The notes below the pieces were generated by a model. The model was given only the letters and a program-made list of their open reading frames with translations, was not told where the DNA came from and did no database searches. From assembly GCA_021791695.1 (NCBI GenBank), contig JAJYWC010000009.1, forward strand, positions 1 through 62,562: a stretch of 62,562 bases of DNA, in the 5' to 3' direction. Origin of the DNA: an archaeon. GTDB taxonomy: Archaea > Thermoproteota > Nitrososphaeria > Nitrososphaerales > Gagatemarchaeaceae. Positions 1-8,211 of this stretch are shown piece after piece. How positions within the stretch are numbered: the stretch's first letter is position 1; each line of letters opens with the position of its first letter. A program made the translations under genes and the position numbers.

Positions 1-5
1 ACTGT

Positions 6-659
6 CTACTTGTCCGGATTGATTCTTATGAAGATCTCCCCGAATACGGTACCGCTTGCTTCATCGGCAGAACCAACGATTTCGGGAAGGTTGCGAAGCT
101 CCTCATAGGCGCGACCCTCAAGTATTCTTTCGGGGCACACCGCGAGTAGGAAATCCCCTCCCAATTTGAGTCCCGTCTGTTCCTGGAGGAAAGGAATGAT
201 AAGTTCCTCGGTAGTCCCCGGCCCCATCGTTGACCTAAATCCCAATGCTTTGTCCTCGATGCCCGCGTTGACGAGTGCCTGCAGAACTCCGCGAATCTGC
301 GAGTAATTCACATTGTATCTGTCCGTGATGGGAGTTCCTACTGTTACCATGATGATATCTGATTCCCTAATTGCTTCTTCGGCGTTTACAGTCAGCCTCA
401 GTTTCTTGGAGTGCAGCATTTTACTAAAGAGCCCATTGGCGTCATCTTCTTTGAACAACATTCGACCTTCTTTTAATGTTGAAACATAATTGACATCCCG
501 GTCCGAACCTATAACGCTGAAACCACTAGTTGCAAACATTACGGATAATGGCAGACCTACCCTTCCTAGACCTATGACTGCAAGTTTGGCCTGCCCTCGA
601 TGAACTTTTGCCAAAAGTTTGGCACGAACTCTTGAAGTAGACAAATGCCGATTCTGCAT
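6..659 (-). pseudogene. UDP-glucose/GDP-mannose dehydrogenase family, N-terminal half ended by a stop codon
   Basis: The 217 codons match the N-terminal NAD-binding domain of nucleotide-sugar 6-dehydrogenases, which oxidise UDP- or GDP-sugars to uronic acids for surface polysaccharide. The dinucleotide-binding motif VIGLGRVGLPLS lies near residue 30, and family motifs VTVGTPI, GPGTTEE and CPERILEG follow. Family members have about 430 residues. Here a TAG stop at bases 6-8 follows INPDK, just before the expected central domain, so the gene looks interrupted, although the rest lies outside the window. The gene starts with ATG at 659 after a TATA-like stretch (CTTTTAAACA on the minus strand, near 670). 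Family assignment is firm; whether it is a pseudogene, a frameshift or an assembly error is not settled. Confidence 0.75.
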
Positions 660-823
660 CTACATTCTGTTTAAAAGTCTAGTTGCCTCTCAAAACAACT
701 GAACGGAAAATTGCTGGGCGAGTGCAGGCTGCGGCACCAACATCAGGGGGCCCAGAGCAGCCACAGCGCCCGGAGCGACCATAGACGATTGTACCATAAC
801 CGATTATTAGCATACTCCGAGGC

Positions 824-2071
824 TTGTGCGCGGGGCACCGACGACCCGTGACCAGCACCCGGAACGAGAAGCTGAGGCATCGCGGGATATCCCGGAGGAA
901 GTTCCTCGTTGTCGCGGGTGCCATCGGGACCGTCCTCGGGGGCGGGGCCCTCGCGACCGTCGTGGGGAGCAGCATCGCATCATCCTCTACCCGCAAGACC
1001 CTGCAGCCGGTCACTACCAAGGGGCAGTCCGCCATCGAACACATCGTCGTGTTCATGGAGGAGAACCACACCTTCGACAACTACTTCGCCACCTTCCCCG
1101 GCGCCAACGGGATACAGGGGGCAGTCCCGCAGCCCAGCGGTTCCCCGGGCCAGGGTCCCGTAGCGCCTTTCACGATAACCACGCCCGCGATCGCGCACGA
1201 CATGAGCCATTCGTGGACAACCGCCCACGCGGCCTACGACAACGGGAGGATGGATGGTTTCGTCACCGCAGAGGGGTGGACGGAGACCATGGGCCACTTT
1301 GCGCCGGCCCTTCTGGACGGATACTGGAAGCTCGCCTCCGAATACGTCCTCCTCGACAACTTCTTCTCCTCCGTGATGGGGCCCAGCCTCCCCAACCACC
1401 TCTACCTCATCGCGGCGCAGTCGGGCGGGCTCACCAGCGATGCGCCGTACGGCAAGGTCGATTTCACGTCGCCGACGGTCTACAACAACATGTTCCACTT
1501 CAGGTCGATAGTAGACGAGCTGGAAGCGGCCAACGTCTCCTGGCGGTACTACGCGGGAGGTTCGGGCACGTTGAACGGCTGGAACCCGCTCCCGGCTTTC
1601 GAATCCTTCCAGAACAACCCCGCAAGGCTCTCGAACGTGGTGGAGACGACACAGTTCATGAGAGACCTGGATTCACACTCCCTACCCAGCGTCGCGTGGG
1701 TCATGCCAGAGACGGACGCGTCCAGCGAGCATCCGCCGTACGACATCACCGTCGGCGAAAGCGACGTCATCTCGAAGGTCGAAGCGATCATGGCGAGCGA
1801 CTACTGGCCGACGACTGCGATCTTCGTGACGTGGGACGATTACGGCGGGTGGTACGACCACGTGCAGCCGCCCCAGGTCGACGAGTACGGCTACGGGTTC
1901 CGCGTCCCCTGTCTGATCATCTCGCCATACGCGAGGCGGGGGCTCGTGGACCACACCCAGGCGGACTTCACGTCAATCCTGAAGTTCATCGAGACGGTCC
2001 ATTCCCTGCCACCGCTGACGGCCAGAGACGCATCCGCGGCAAACCTGATGGAAGCTTTCTCCTTCCCTTAG
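824..2071 (+). CDS. Tat-exported phosphoesterase (acid phosphatase / phospholipase C family)
   Basis: A 415-residue secreted phosphoesterase of the alkaline-phosphatase superfamily branch that includes phospholipase C and AcpA-type acid phosphatase. A twin-arginine signal, [13 protein letters not shown], followed by a hydrophobic stretch, lies at residues 24-50, so it is probably exported folded. Conserved motifs are [16 protein letters not shown] near residue 75 (metal and nucleophile region), [10 protein letters not shown] in the middle, and [15 protein letters not shown] near residue 345 (metal ligands). It ends in [15 protein letters not shown], typical of the family C-terminus. The TTG at 824 is used here; GTG at 848 in the same frame is an equally possible start and keeps the whole Tat signal. 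The natural substrate cannot be told from sequence. Confidence 0.85.
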   Translation: MCAGHRRPVTSTRNEKLRHRGISRRKFLVVAGAIGTVLGGGALATVVGSSIASSSTRKTLQPVTTKGQSAIEHIVVFMEENHTFDNYFATFPGANGIQGAVPQPSGSPGQGPVAPFTITTPAIAHDMSHSWTTAHAAYDNGRMDGFVTAEGWTETMGHFAPALLDGYWKLASEYVLLDNFFSSVMGPSLPNHLYLIAAQSGGLTSDAPYGKVDFTSPTVYNNMFHFRSIVDELEAANVSWRYYAGGSGTLNGWNPLPAFESFQNNPARLSNVVETTQFMRDLDSHSLPSVAWVMPETDASSEHPPYDITVGESDVISKVEAIMASDYWPTTAIFVTWDDYGGWYDHVQPPQVDEYGYGFRVPCLIISPYARRGLVDHTQADFTSILKFIETVHSLPPLTARDASAANLMEAFSFP

Positions 2072-2187
2072 GTGCGGACCGGCGCGCAGGCCTGGCCCGC
2101 GGATAAGATAAGCGCACCATTGCTTTGTTATAGGTCGTTGAGAGGCGTCTGCATTTATGCGGGGCCAAGAAGCCCGCAGCCAACGCA

Positions 2188-2244
2188 GTTATAACATCGC
2201 GATATCATAACTTTTAATTAGTTATAACATTATGATGCGATAAC
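2188..2244 (+). promoter_or_regulatory. Tandem direct repeat before the DUF4143 ATPase gene
   Basis: Two 24-base units begin with the identical GTTATAACAT (2188 and 2221), end in ATAAC, and are 33 bases apart; the second ends right at the ATG of the next gene. The spacer TTTTAATTAG could contribute a TATA-like element. The placement suggests an operator controlling the ATPase gene, possibly by itself. This is inference from position and repetition only. Confidence 0.45.
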
Positions 2245-3510
2245 ATGCAGCTCGAGGAGCTGAGCCGTTTCAACAGCTGGTGGACCGCTGGCCGCGTCAG
2301 AGCGTCTCTCGTAGAGAAGTACAGGCGGAAGCTCTACCACGACCTTAGCAAAAATCTGAAGAGAAGGCAGGCGCTCCTCATCTGGGGGATGAGGAGAGTC
2401 GGCAAGACGGTGCTGGCGCTCCAGCTGATCGATGACCTGCTGAAGACCGGCGTGGACCCGCGTTTCATTCTCTACTTCTCTTTCGACGAGGCGCCATCGG
2501 ACATGCGCGATGTCCTTGAGACCTATCAAAGGCAGGTCCTGAATGCGACATTCGAAGCGACGGAAGACAAGGTCTATGTCTTCTTCGACGAGATCGAGAA
2601 GGTGCGGGACTGGGAGAGCACGATCAAGGTCTACTACGACCTCTATCCCCATGTCAAGTTCGTTCTTACGGGGTCTGCCTCGGTCTCCCTGAGGAAGCGG
2701 TCCAGGGAGAGTCTGGCAGGAAGGATCGCGGCCTTTCTCCTCGAGCCTCTCTCCTTCGAGGAGTTCCTCGAACTCTCAGGGAAGGATGTCGGTGAGATAA
2801 GGAAGAATCCGGCGCTCTGGGACCGGGATATGGCGCCGCTCCTCAACAGGTACATGAAGTACGGCTCGTTCCCCGAACTCGTAGGTGAGGAGGACGAGGA
2901 GTACGCAAGAAACTACATCCTCAACAACGTGGTCGGGAGGGTCGTCTACAGGGATATTCCGGAGGAGTTCGGCCTGAGAGACGTGGAGCTGCTGAGGTCT
3001 CTCCTCTACGTCCTGGCCAGGAACCCAGGGGCGGTTGTGAACTACCGGGAGCTTTCCAAGAACCTGGGAAGGGACCAGAGGACGGTGTCCAACTACGTGG
3101 AGTACCTCGAGTACGGCCTCCTGGTCAGGCTCGTGTACAACTACAGGGGCAGCCCGCTTGCCAGCGCTAGGAAGATGAAGAAGGCGTACCTGGGGACCCC
3201 GAACATTGCCCTCGCGTTCGGCCCGCCCCCATCTGGCGTCACCTCAAAGCTCCTCGAGAACCTGGTGATGATGAAGACCGGTGCCAGATTCTTCTACAGG
3301 AATGCCTTCGAGGTCGATTTTGTCCTTGTGAACGATGGGACCCTGACAGGAATCGAGGTCAAGGAAAGCGAGTCGGACATCAGACAGCTCAAACTCTTCT
3401 CGAAGCACTTCCTCGGGAAGGTGGCAAAGACCATACTGGTGACGGCCGAAAGGGGCACCGCCGAGGGAGCGGAGGTCGTCCCCGCCTGGGAATTCCTTCT
3501 TGCGTCTTGA
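2245..3510 (+). CDS. AAA family ATPase with DUF4143 C-terminal domain
   Basis: A 421-residue protein of the AAA_14/DUF4143 type common in archaea and often found with toxin-antitoxin and mobile genes. Walker A is GMRRVGKT near residue 49, Walker B is VYVFFDEIEK near 110, and LTGSAS near 140 is the sensor-like motif. A winged-helix-like region (RELSKNLGRDQRTVSNYVEY) lies near residue 272. The C-terminal part with FFYRNAFEVDFVL and GIEVKESE resembles the nuclease-like DUF4143 fold. Length is usual for the family. It starts with ATG directly after a tandem repeat that may be its operator. The family is clear; the biological role is not known in general. Confidence 0.88.
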   Translation: MQLEELSRFNSWWTAGRVRASLVEKYRRKLYHDLSKNLKRRQALLIWGMRRVGKTVLALQLIDDLLKTGVDPRFILYFSFDEAPSDMRDVLETYQRQVLNATFEATEDKVYVFFDEIEKVRDWESTIKVYYDLYPHVKFVLTGSASVSLRKRSRESLAGRIAAFLLEPLSFEEFLELSGKDVGEIRKNPALWDRDMAPLLNRYMKYGSFPELVGEEDEEYARNYILNNVVGRVVYRDIPEEFGLRDVELLRSLLYVLARNPGAVVNYRELSKNLGRDQRTVSNYVEYLEYGLLVRLVYNYRGSPLASARKMKKAYLGTPNIALAFGPPPSGVTSKLLENLVMMKTGARFFYRNAFEVDFVLVNDGTLTGIEVKESESDIRQLKLFSKHFLGKVAKTILVTAERGTAEGAEVVPAWEFLLAS

Positions 3511-3546
3511 GCTTAGGACTACGTTTGCTGGTACGTCACCTTTTCT

Positions 3547-3688
3547 TCCAAAGCGACCTGACGCTCAGGAGCTCGCAAGAGTACTCCGTATTCAGAGGCC
3601 GCGGCGATCAGGGACCTCGAGATCACCCTGACCATAGAGCAAACCAGAAGCATCGGGGAGTGCTTGTTCCCCGTCAGGTCGCTTTGGA
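3547..3688. repeat. 142-base element with perfect 17-base terminal inverted repeats
   Basis: The arm TCCAAAGCGACCTGACG at 3547-3563 recurs as its exact reverse complement at 3672-3688, with 108 bases between. The element sits between two convergent genes. There is no open frame of note inside and I see no target-site duplication next to the arms. It could be a MITE-like remnant or a long-range RNA hairpin. Confidence 0.7.
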
Positions 3689-3698
3689 CACATGTCAG

Positions 3699-4301
3699 TC
3701 AGGAAGACAGCGCGCGTTCGTTCGCTGCTGGGAGCATCCTGCTGAATCTCCGTGCGAATGCAGCGGGATACCTCGCCAGATAGCCCTCCATCCTCTTCCT
3801 GTCCACGCTCTGCGCGAGCTTCCCCATCACTTCCTCCCCCGGACTCTCCCCGAAGTAGGCGAGGTCTATCAGCGTCTTCTCCAGGTCCGAGACGGGCACC
3901 ATGAAATCCCCGTAGGGAAGGTAGTCGAAGCCGAAGAAGTGCCGAGGGGCTATCCTGTGGACGACCACCCTCTGTCCCATGACCTCCCGTACCCCTGGCT
4001 TGACCTTCCCGCAGGTCACCAGGACGACGTTCGTCTCCTGTTCCCAGAGGTTCCTCATGCTGAGCGCGTCCTGAAGCCCGATATAGGCAGGCTTCAGCGC
4101 GAAGACGCTTACGACCGGGTCTGCGTGGACGCTGTACCAGCCGCGTGTTATCCTGTTAAACTCGCCGCGAGCGGTGAGGTTGTGGAGCAGCAGGAGGGCA
4201 TACCCCCTCCCTCCCGTAAGGAGCTCTACGTCGCGCGCCCTGAAGGCCGCCGTCGATCTGGCGTAGCGTCTCACCTCGTCGATGTGGACCTTCTTGCCCA
4301 T
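3699..4301 (-). CDS. AbiEi-like antitoxin / transcriptional regulator
   Basis: A 200-residue protein resembling the AbiEi family of type IV antitoxins. The N-terminal 70 residues look like a winged helix (FRARDVELLTGGRGYALLLL, then EFNRITRGWYSVHADP). The C-terminal domain has the family pattern YIGLQDALSMRNLWEQ and VSDLEKTLIDLAYF. Its start overlaps the end of the upstream nucleotidyltransferase gene by 31 bases, so the two are co-translated. In the classic AbiE operon the antitoxin gene is first; here it is second. It probably represses the shared promoter and counteracts its partner, by analogy with AbiE. Confidence 0.75.
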   Translation of the reverse strand: MGKKVHIDEVRRYARSTAAFRARDVELLTGGRGYALLLLHNLTARGEFNRITRGWYSVHADPVVSVFALKPAYIGLQDALSMRNLWEQETNVVLVTCGKVKPGVREVMGQRVVVHRIAPRHFFGFDYLPYGDFMVPVSDLEKTLIDLAYFGESPGEEVMGKLAQSVDRKRMEGYLARYPAAFARRFSRMLPAANERALSS

Positions 4302-4939
4302 CTCTCTATCCCCTCGAGCATCGCTTCCGCAGACGGCACCACACCGGCGATTATGGTCGCTCTGAGCTGTCCCGCATCTACGGGCTCGGCGTAGCTCTTT
4401 AACATCCTCGAGACTGCGGGACGGACCCTGTTACCATCCTCGACCAGGTTGAGGAGGAAGAAGACGTCGTACAGGTCCCTTACCTTCCTCCTGGAGGTGT
4501 AGGCCGCCGCCTTCTCAAGCAGGAGGTCGTCTGGCGTGAGGGTTTTCACGAGCATCAGGGTCCCGTCCAGCACCTCGTACGCCCTGACGACACTCGCGGG
4601 CGGTCCCCTGAGCGCCGCCTCGAAACTGACCACGACCCCACCTGCCTCGTACTTTCCGAAGACCGTGTTCTCGGTAGTCTTGTACTCGAGCTCCTTCATA
4701 CCCTTGGCGGCGAGCCCGCTCCTGAAGCGGGCGGACCCGACTGCTTCGTCGACCGGGAGGTAGACACCGATGTCCTCGGAGAACCTGCCTCCGCCGTAGC
4801 ACCTCCAGATGGCTGTCCCACCGTGCAGCACGCACTCCGGAAAGGCGTCGTATGCCTCCGAGACTATTGTGTCCTGGGCCAGGGCCACAGAGATATGCGC
4901 CCTCCTCCTCAATCTGGCTGCCAGGGGCGTGCCTCTCAT
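4271..4939 (-). CDS. AbiEii-like nucleotidyltransferase (type IV toxin family)
   Basis: A 222-residue nucleotidyltransferase of the AbiEii/AbiGii group. The signature HGGTAIWRCYGGGRFSEDIG lies near residue 39, and the family motif RRKVRDLYDVFFLL is near residue 150. In the usual family motif SEDIDF or SEDLDF the second aspartate of the DxD pair binds metal. Here that position is glycine (codon GGT at about 4769-4771), so catalysis may be lost. A strong TATA box lies 25-35 bases upstream of the ATG. It is first in a two-gene operon with the AbiEi-like gene, the reverse of the usual order. The family call is firm; toxicity is untested and the motif change argues for caution. Confidence 0.78.
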   Translation of the reverse strand: MRGTPLAARLRRRAHISVALAQDTIVSEAYDAFPECVLHGGTAIWRCYGGGRFSEDIGVYLPVDEAVGSARFRSGLAAKGMKELEYKTTENTVFGKYEAGGVVVSFEAALRGPPASVVRAYEVLDGTLMLVKTLTPDDLLLEKAAAYTSRRKVRDLYDVFFLLNLVEDGNRVRPAVSRMLKSYAEPVDAGQLRATIIAGVVPSAEAMLEGIERWARRSTSTR

Positions 4940-4963
4940 ATCGTCAATACATCCAAATTATGG

Positions 4964-4975
4964 TTATATATAATT
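4964..4975 (-). promoter_or_regulatory. TATA box of the AbiE-like operon
   Basis: The minus strand reads AATTATATATAA here, a strong archaeal TATA box 25-35 bases before the ATG at 4939. The surrounding sequence is A+T rich in a G+C-rich neighbourhood and partly palindromic, so it may also hold an operator. Confidence 0.6.
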
Positions 4976-5079
4976 ATGATTGACTTGACATGCTGCGGCT
5001 CCCGATATGCATAGGTCAGAAACCGTCTCGCCGACTCTGCAGCAGATACGCTCGCTAAGGCTCGGACTCGCGTTTCCCG

Positions 5080-5676
5080 CTAGCCGCTCTTCGTCCCGAC
5101 ACCAGGGATGAGGCCATCGACCCCCTCCTCTCTGGCCCTCTTCTCGAGATACTCCAGATCGATGCGTTCCCTGAAGCCTTGGAAGAGCACGACCGCCTGG
5201 TCAGAGTCCCTTCTGCTCTTCCAGAGCTTCGCTGCCTTCAACCGGTCGATAATCAGCTCCTCGACCCCGACGACCCTGACCGAGTACGGTCCCACCTCCA
5301 GCGTGCGGGTCTTCTCGGTCCTCGTCGGATACGAGCCGACGATGTGGACGGCGATGGCCAGCTTCTCGCTCAACCAGACCATCCCCTCTCTCTTGAAGCC
5401 CAGCCGCTCCAGCAGTCTTTCCGTCGCCTCGCGGTCGGTCGTGGTGACGTCGACGTCTCCGGTCGTGAAGAGACCCGCCGTATAGGTCTCGACCGCCTGC
5501 CCGCCGACGAGAAAAAGGAGACCGCCCTTTCTCGACAGCTCGTCCGATATGTACCCGAGAAGGAGCAACTTCTTCCTTAGCTCGTTCGGCTCCTTTCTGA
5601 GCTGCGCCAGGATGGCTCCCGGCAGCCTCCTGCTGGGCCTGGTCCGGGCCTTTTTCTTCGGGGCCGCCTTCCTCAC
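5080..5676 (-). CDS. Nucleotidyltransferase-fold protein (DUF6036-like), probable toxin-antitoxin partner
   Basis: A 198-residue protein whose centre carries the nucleotidyltransferase signature LVGGQAVETYTAG followed by TTGDVDVTT, that is GG then the DxD metal-binding pair (residues about 58-80). The following EEL IIDRLKAAKLW and RRDSDQAVVL segments fit the MNT/DUF6036 group. The first 20 residues are very basic and probably disordered. It overlaps the upstream gene by 4 bases (ATGA type), so the two are translated together. Such pairs usually act as toxin-antitoxin or abortive-infection modules. This is the second nucleotidyltransferase-type module next to the AbiE-like one. The exact partner relation is inferred. 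Confidence 0.7.
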   Translation of the reverse strand: MRKAAPKKKARTRPSRRLPGAILAQLRKEPNELRKKLLLLGYISDELSRKGGLLFLVGGQAVETYTAGLFTTGDVDVTTTDREATERLLERLGFKREGMVWLSEKLAIAVHIVGSYPTRTEKTRTLEVGPYSVRVVGVEELIIDRLKAAKLWKSRRDSDQAVVLFQGFRERIDLEYLEKRAREEGVDGLIPGVGTKSG

Positions 5677-6083
5677 CTCATCCGAAACGTGAGCACGCCG
5701 GGCTCTTCGAAGAGCTGCTCGAATCGCAGCGCTGCCAGCCTCGAGAGCGCGGAGAGTTCTTCCTCTGTCCTCGGCAGGTCGCCCTGGGTGGGACGCCCTC
5801 GCCGCGTCCTGCTACTGGCAGAGAGCTCGAACTGTGCTCTCCGCGCCTCGGAGAGTTCCTCGAAGGTGAGGGGGAGGCGACCTATCTCTTCGTTCACCTT
5901 CTTCCAGTTCACGCTGAGCCGCGCGTCGACCCTTCTCCTGATCGCCTCTGGGACGCCCGAGGAGAGTTTCGACAGGGGGCCGAGGTAGCAGAGCGTGCTC
6001 TGCTTGACCTTCCCGCCGTCTCTCCTCCCTTCAACCAGGTAGAGGTATCGCCGGCGCCCGACGGCCTTGGCTCTTACGAACAC
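5673..6083 (-). CDS. Small basic protein paired with the nucleotidyltransferase; N-terminus like IS1634-type transposases
   Basis: A 136-residue protein. The N-terminal segment FVRAKAVGRRRYLYLVEG, then KQSTLCYLG, resembles the extreme N-terminus of some IS4/IS1634-type transposases, but the catalytic part is absent. The remainder is charged and helical with no known motif. A TTG at 6125 would make it longer. I prefer GTG at 6083 because a TATA-like CTATTAAGG lies 27 bases upstream on the minus strand, which fits a leaderless transcript and puts the conserved segment at the very start. Co-translation with the nucleotidyltransferase suggests it is the antitoxin or a DNA-binding partner; this is inference. 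Confidence 0.6.
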   Translation of the reverse strand: MFVRAKAVGRRRYLYLVEGRRDGGKVKQSTLCYLGPLSKLSSGVPEAIRRRVDARLSVNWKKVNEEIGRLPLTFEELSEARRAQFELSASSRTRRGRPTQGDLPRTEEELSALSRLAALRFEQLFEEPGVLTFRMR

Positions 6084-6345
6084 GGGTCGCGGCAGAGGGC
6101 GGTGCCTTAATAGCGTTGTGCCCAATTTGTCTCTCCGTTGTGCCTAAAGTGACAGCCAAGGAGACCGGGTTGGGGATGGACCTGCATCTGTCCGGACGCT
6201 CCTCGGTCGTGACCGAGACGCAGTACTGTTGAGCAGTACGAAGCTTCGCGTAAGCTGGGCCGACGGCAGGTTCGCGGTGAACCCTGTGTCTTCGGCACGT
6301 CTGGCAGACCCGTCCGGTCGACCACCCGCACGGGGGCTTCTCAAC

Positions 6346-6377
6346 GTTTAAGATTCCAAGGGCGCAGAGAAGCACGC
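6346..6377 (+). promoter_or_regulatory. TATA box for a leaderless TTG start
   Basis: CGTTTAAGAT lies at 6346-6355, 27 bases before the TTG at 6378. The spacing leaves no room for a leader, which supports TTG 6378 as both transcription and translation start. Confidence 0.5.
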
Positions 6378-7139
6378 TTGAGCGTCCATTCGGCCGACCC
6401 GCCCGGTCTCCAAGACCTCCTGTTCAGCTTGGCCAGCGATGACAGGCTCGCCCTCCTCGATGAGCTCAGTGCAAGGAGGCAAAGGCTCACCGCCCTCTCC
6501 AAGGTCATCGGGGCAACGGTGCAGGAGTGCTCCCGCCACGTCGAGCGCCTGGGCGCGGCTGGCCTGGTGTCGAGGGACTCGGAGGGCTTCTACGCGACGA
6601 CCAGCCTGGGCAGGGCGGTCCTCAAGATGCTCCCGGCGATGAGGTTCCTGCTGAGCCACAGGGACTACTCCCTTTCCCACGACCCAGGATTCCTCCCCGA
6701 CCAGTTCGTCGAGAGGCTGGGTGAGCTCTCGGCCGGGCGCTACGTCGCACACGTGAGCGAAACGCTTGAACTGATCAAGAAGATACTCTCGGAAGCGAAA
6801 GAGTTCGTCTACCTCGTCGCGGACCAGCCCCCCATAGTGAGCAAGGTCGCGGGGAGCTCCTTCACCTCGAAGGAGATTCCGGTGAGGCTCATAGGCGAGA
6901 AGGTGGACAAGCGAGTGGCGTCAGACCTGAAGGCCGTCATGCCAAACAGCCAGGTGGTCCTGATGAAGGATGTCAGGGTGGCCCTCGCGATGAACGAAAG
7001 CCAGGCGGGAATCTGCCTCCCGGACCTGAAGGGGAGGCCAGACTTCAGCTCCGGGTTCGAGGGGAGGGACCCGGCGTTCTTGATATGGTGCAGGGACCTT
7101 TTCGAGCACTACTGGGCGGAATCGCATAGGACGATTTAG
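6378..7139 (+). CDS. Helix-turn-helix regulator with FilR1-type (DUF1724) sensor domain
   Basis: A 253-residue archaeal transcription regulator. Residues 10-75 form an ArsR-like winged helix (DDRLALLDELS, then LSKVIGATVQECSRHVERL). Residues 85-245 match the DUF1724/FilR1 middle domain (AGRYVAHVSETLELIKKI near 115, FEGRDPAFLIWCRDLFEHYW near the end), thought to bind a small effector. The TTG start is supported by a TATA box 27 bases upstream. The next gene has its own promoter, so this one is probably monocistronic. The regulated genes cannot be told from sequence. Confidence 0.82.
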   Translation: MSVHSADPPGLQDLLFSLASDDRLALLDELSARRQRLTALSKVIGATVQECSRHVERLGAAGLVSRDSEGFYATTSLGRAVLKMLPAMRFLLSHRDYSLSHDPGFLPDQFVERLGELSAGRYVAHVSETLELIKKILSEAKEFVYLVADQPPIVSKVAGSSFTSKEIPVRLIGEKVDKRVASDLKAVMPNSQVVLMKDVRVALAMNESQAGICLPDLKGRPDFSSGFEGRDPAFLIWCRDLFEHYWAESHRTI

Positions 7140-7195
7140 ACGGAATGCTGCCAACGGCAGTGTTTAAGTTTCAACGCCGCCGTTGAGGAGGGTTA

Positions 7196-7567
7196 ATGAC
7201 CCTCCCATCGACAATCCCCGGTCCGATGACAGGAACGGCTGGCCTTCCCGGTCGGGTCAGGGACGCGCTCTCGGGCGTCAAGGGCGTGCAGGAGAAACAG
7301 ATGTTCGGAAGCGCGGGTTTCATGGTAAGGGGGAAGCTGTGCATGAGTGCCAGGGAGACGGGAATCATGTGCAGAATAGACCCCGCCCTCAGGGAGGATC
7401 TATTGGCCAGGAAGGGATGCCGTCCCATGACGATGGGGGGCCGGGAATACAGAGGGTACGTGCGGGTAGATGCAGCCGCTCTTAAGACGGAGAAGGACCT
7501 CCGATTCTGGGTGGACCTCGCCCTTGACTACAACGCTAGCCTGAATGAGACAGGCAGGAGGAGGTGA
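7196..7567 (+). CDS. TfoX/Sxy N-terminal domain protein
   Basis: A 123-residue protein matching the stand-alone TfoX N-terminal domain. Characteristic parts are EKQMFGSAGFMVRGKLCM near residue 34, the glycine-rich GREYRGYVRV near 84, and the closing segment DLRFWVDLALDY. In bacteria the full Sxy/TfoX protein affects competence; the short single-domain forms have no firm function. A TATA-like GTTTAAGTT lies about 30 bases before the ATG, and GGAGGG is just before the start. The gene is followed after 4 bases by an NTF2-like gene in the same orientation, so they probably form an operon. Confidence 0.8.
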   Translation: MTLPSTIPGPMTGTAGLPGRVRDALSGVKGVQEKQMFGSAGFMVRGKLCMSARETGIMCRIDPALREDLLARKGCRPMTMGGREYRGYVRVDAAALKTEKDLRFWVDLALDYNASLNETGRRR

Positions 7568-7571
7568 GCAG

Positions 7572-7952
7572 ATGAACGGAGAAAGAACGGAGAGCTCGTC
7601 AGGAATCAAAGTACTTCTGCAAAAATACTACGAAGCCGTCGCCAAAGGAGGTGGATGGGGACAGCTGCTCTCTGAGGACTTCCTTCTCAGCGGGACTATT
7701 GCCAGGGGGAGCGTGGGCAGGGATGCCTACGTCAGTAACAACTTCTTCAAGATGGTCAGAGGTCTCGAAGTGAAGGAGTTGATTGCGGAGGGAAAGAGCG
7801 GGTTCGCGATCGTCAGCTACGAGGTGGTCTCGCCGAAGGGGAAGCGTTTCACCTCTGAGGTCGCGGAGTTCTGGAAGGCGAAGGACGGAAAGCTCGCGTC
7901 GGTCGCAATCTACTTCGACACGGCTGCCTTCGAGAAGGCGCTGGCTCAGTGA
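7572..7952 (+). CDS. NTF2/SnoaL-like protein
   Basis: A 126-residue protein with the shape of the SnoaL/nuclear-transport-factor-2 superfamily: LLQKYYEAVAKGGGWGQLL at the start, GRDAYVSNNFFKMVRGLEV in the middle, and FWKAKDGKLASVAIYFDTA near the end. Members bind small hydrophobic ligands or act as isomerases; the ligand here is unknown. I chose ATG 7572 because the strong ribosome-binding site GGAGGTGA ends 6-7 bases upstream. Starting earlier in frame would overlap the TfoX-like gene. It probably shares a transcript with that gene. Confidence 0.75.
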   Translation: MNGERTESSSGIKVLLQKYYEAVAKGGGWGQLLSEDFLLSGTIARGSVGRDAYVSNNFFKMVRGLEVKELIAEGKSGFAIVSYEVVSPKGKRFTSEVAEFWKAKDGKLASVAIYFDTAAFEKALAQ

Positions 7953-8211
7953 GAGAGGGCCAGCCTCACTCTCCTTCTCGCCCATCTCTCCTGAGACGAC
8001 CCAGGATCAGGCGAGGCGATCCCAGCCATGGGTCTTTCAATCTCTCCCTCTGTTTGAGCGTCATGCACGCGAGTAGATACTTCGCTCCGAGTGCAGGCGA
8101 AAACCTGCCTCGGCTGGAGGACAGGGTAGCTTGTCTGCCGCTTTCGTGGGCGATCAGATGGAGCAGATTACCGGGCGCTCACTCGAGCTTGAAAGGGGAT
8201 TTGAGACGCTA

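Noticed and set aside
826-2106. 426-codon plus-strand frame overlapping the phosphoesterase
   Set aside because: Arg-rich out-of-frame translation of a gene with a Tat signal and clear catalytic motifs.
3507-4394. Long plus-strand open frame over the AbiE-like genes
   Set aside because: It runs antisense through two well-recognised genes, and its translation is Pro/Arg/His-rich with no family resemblance.
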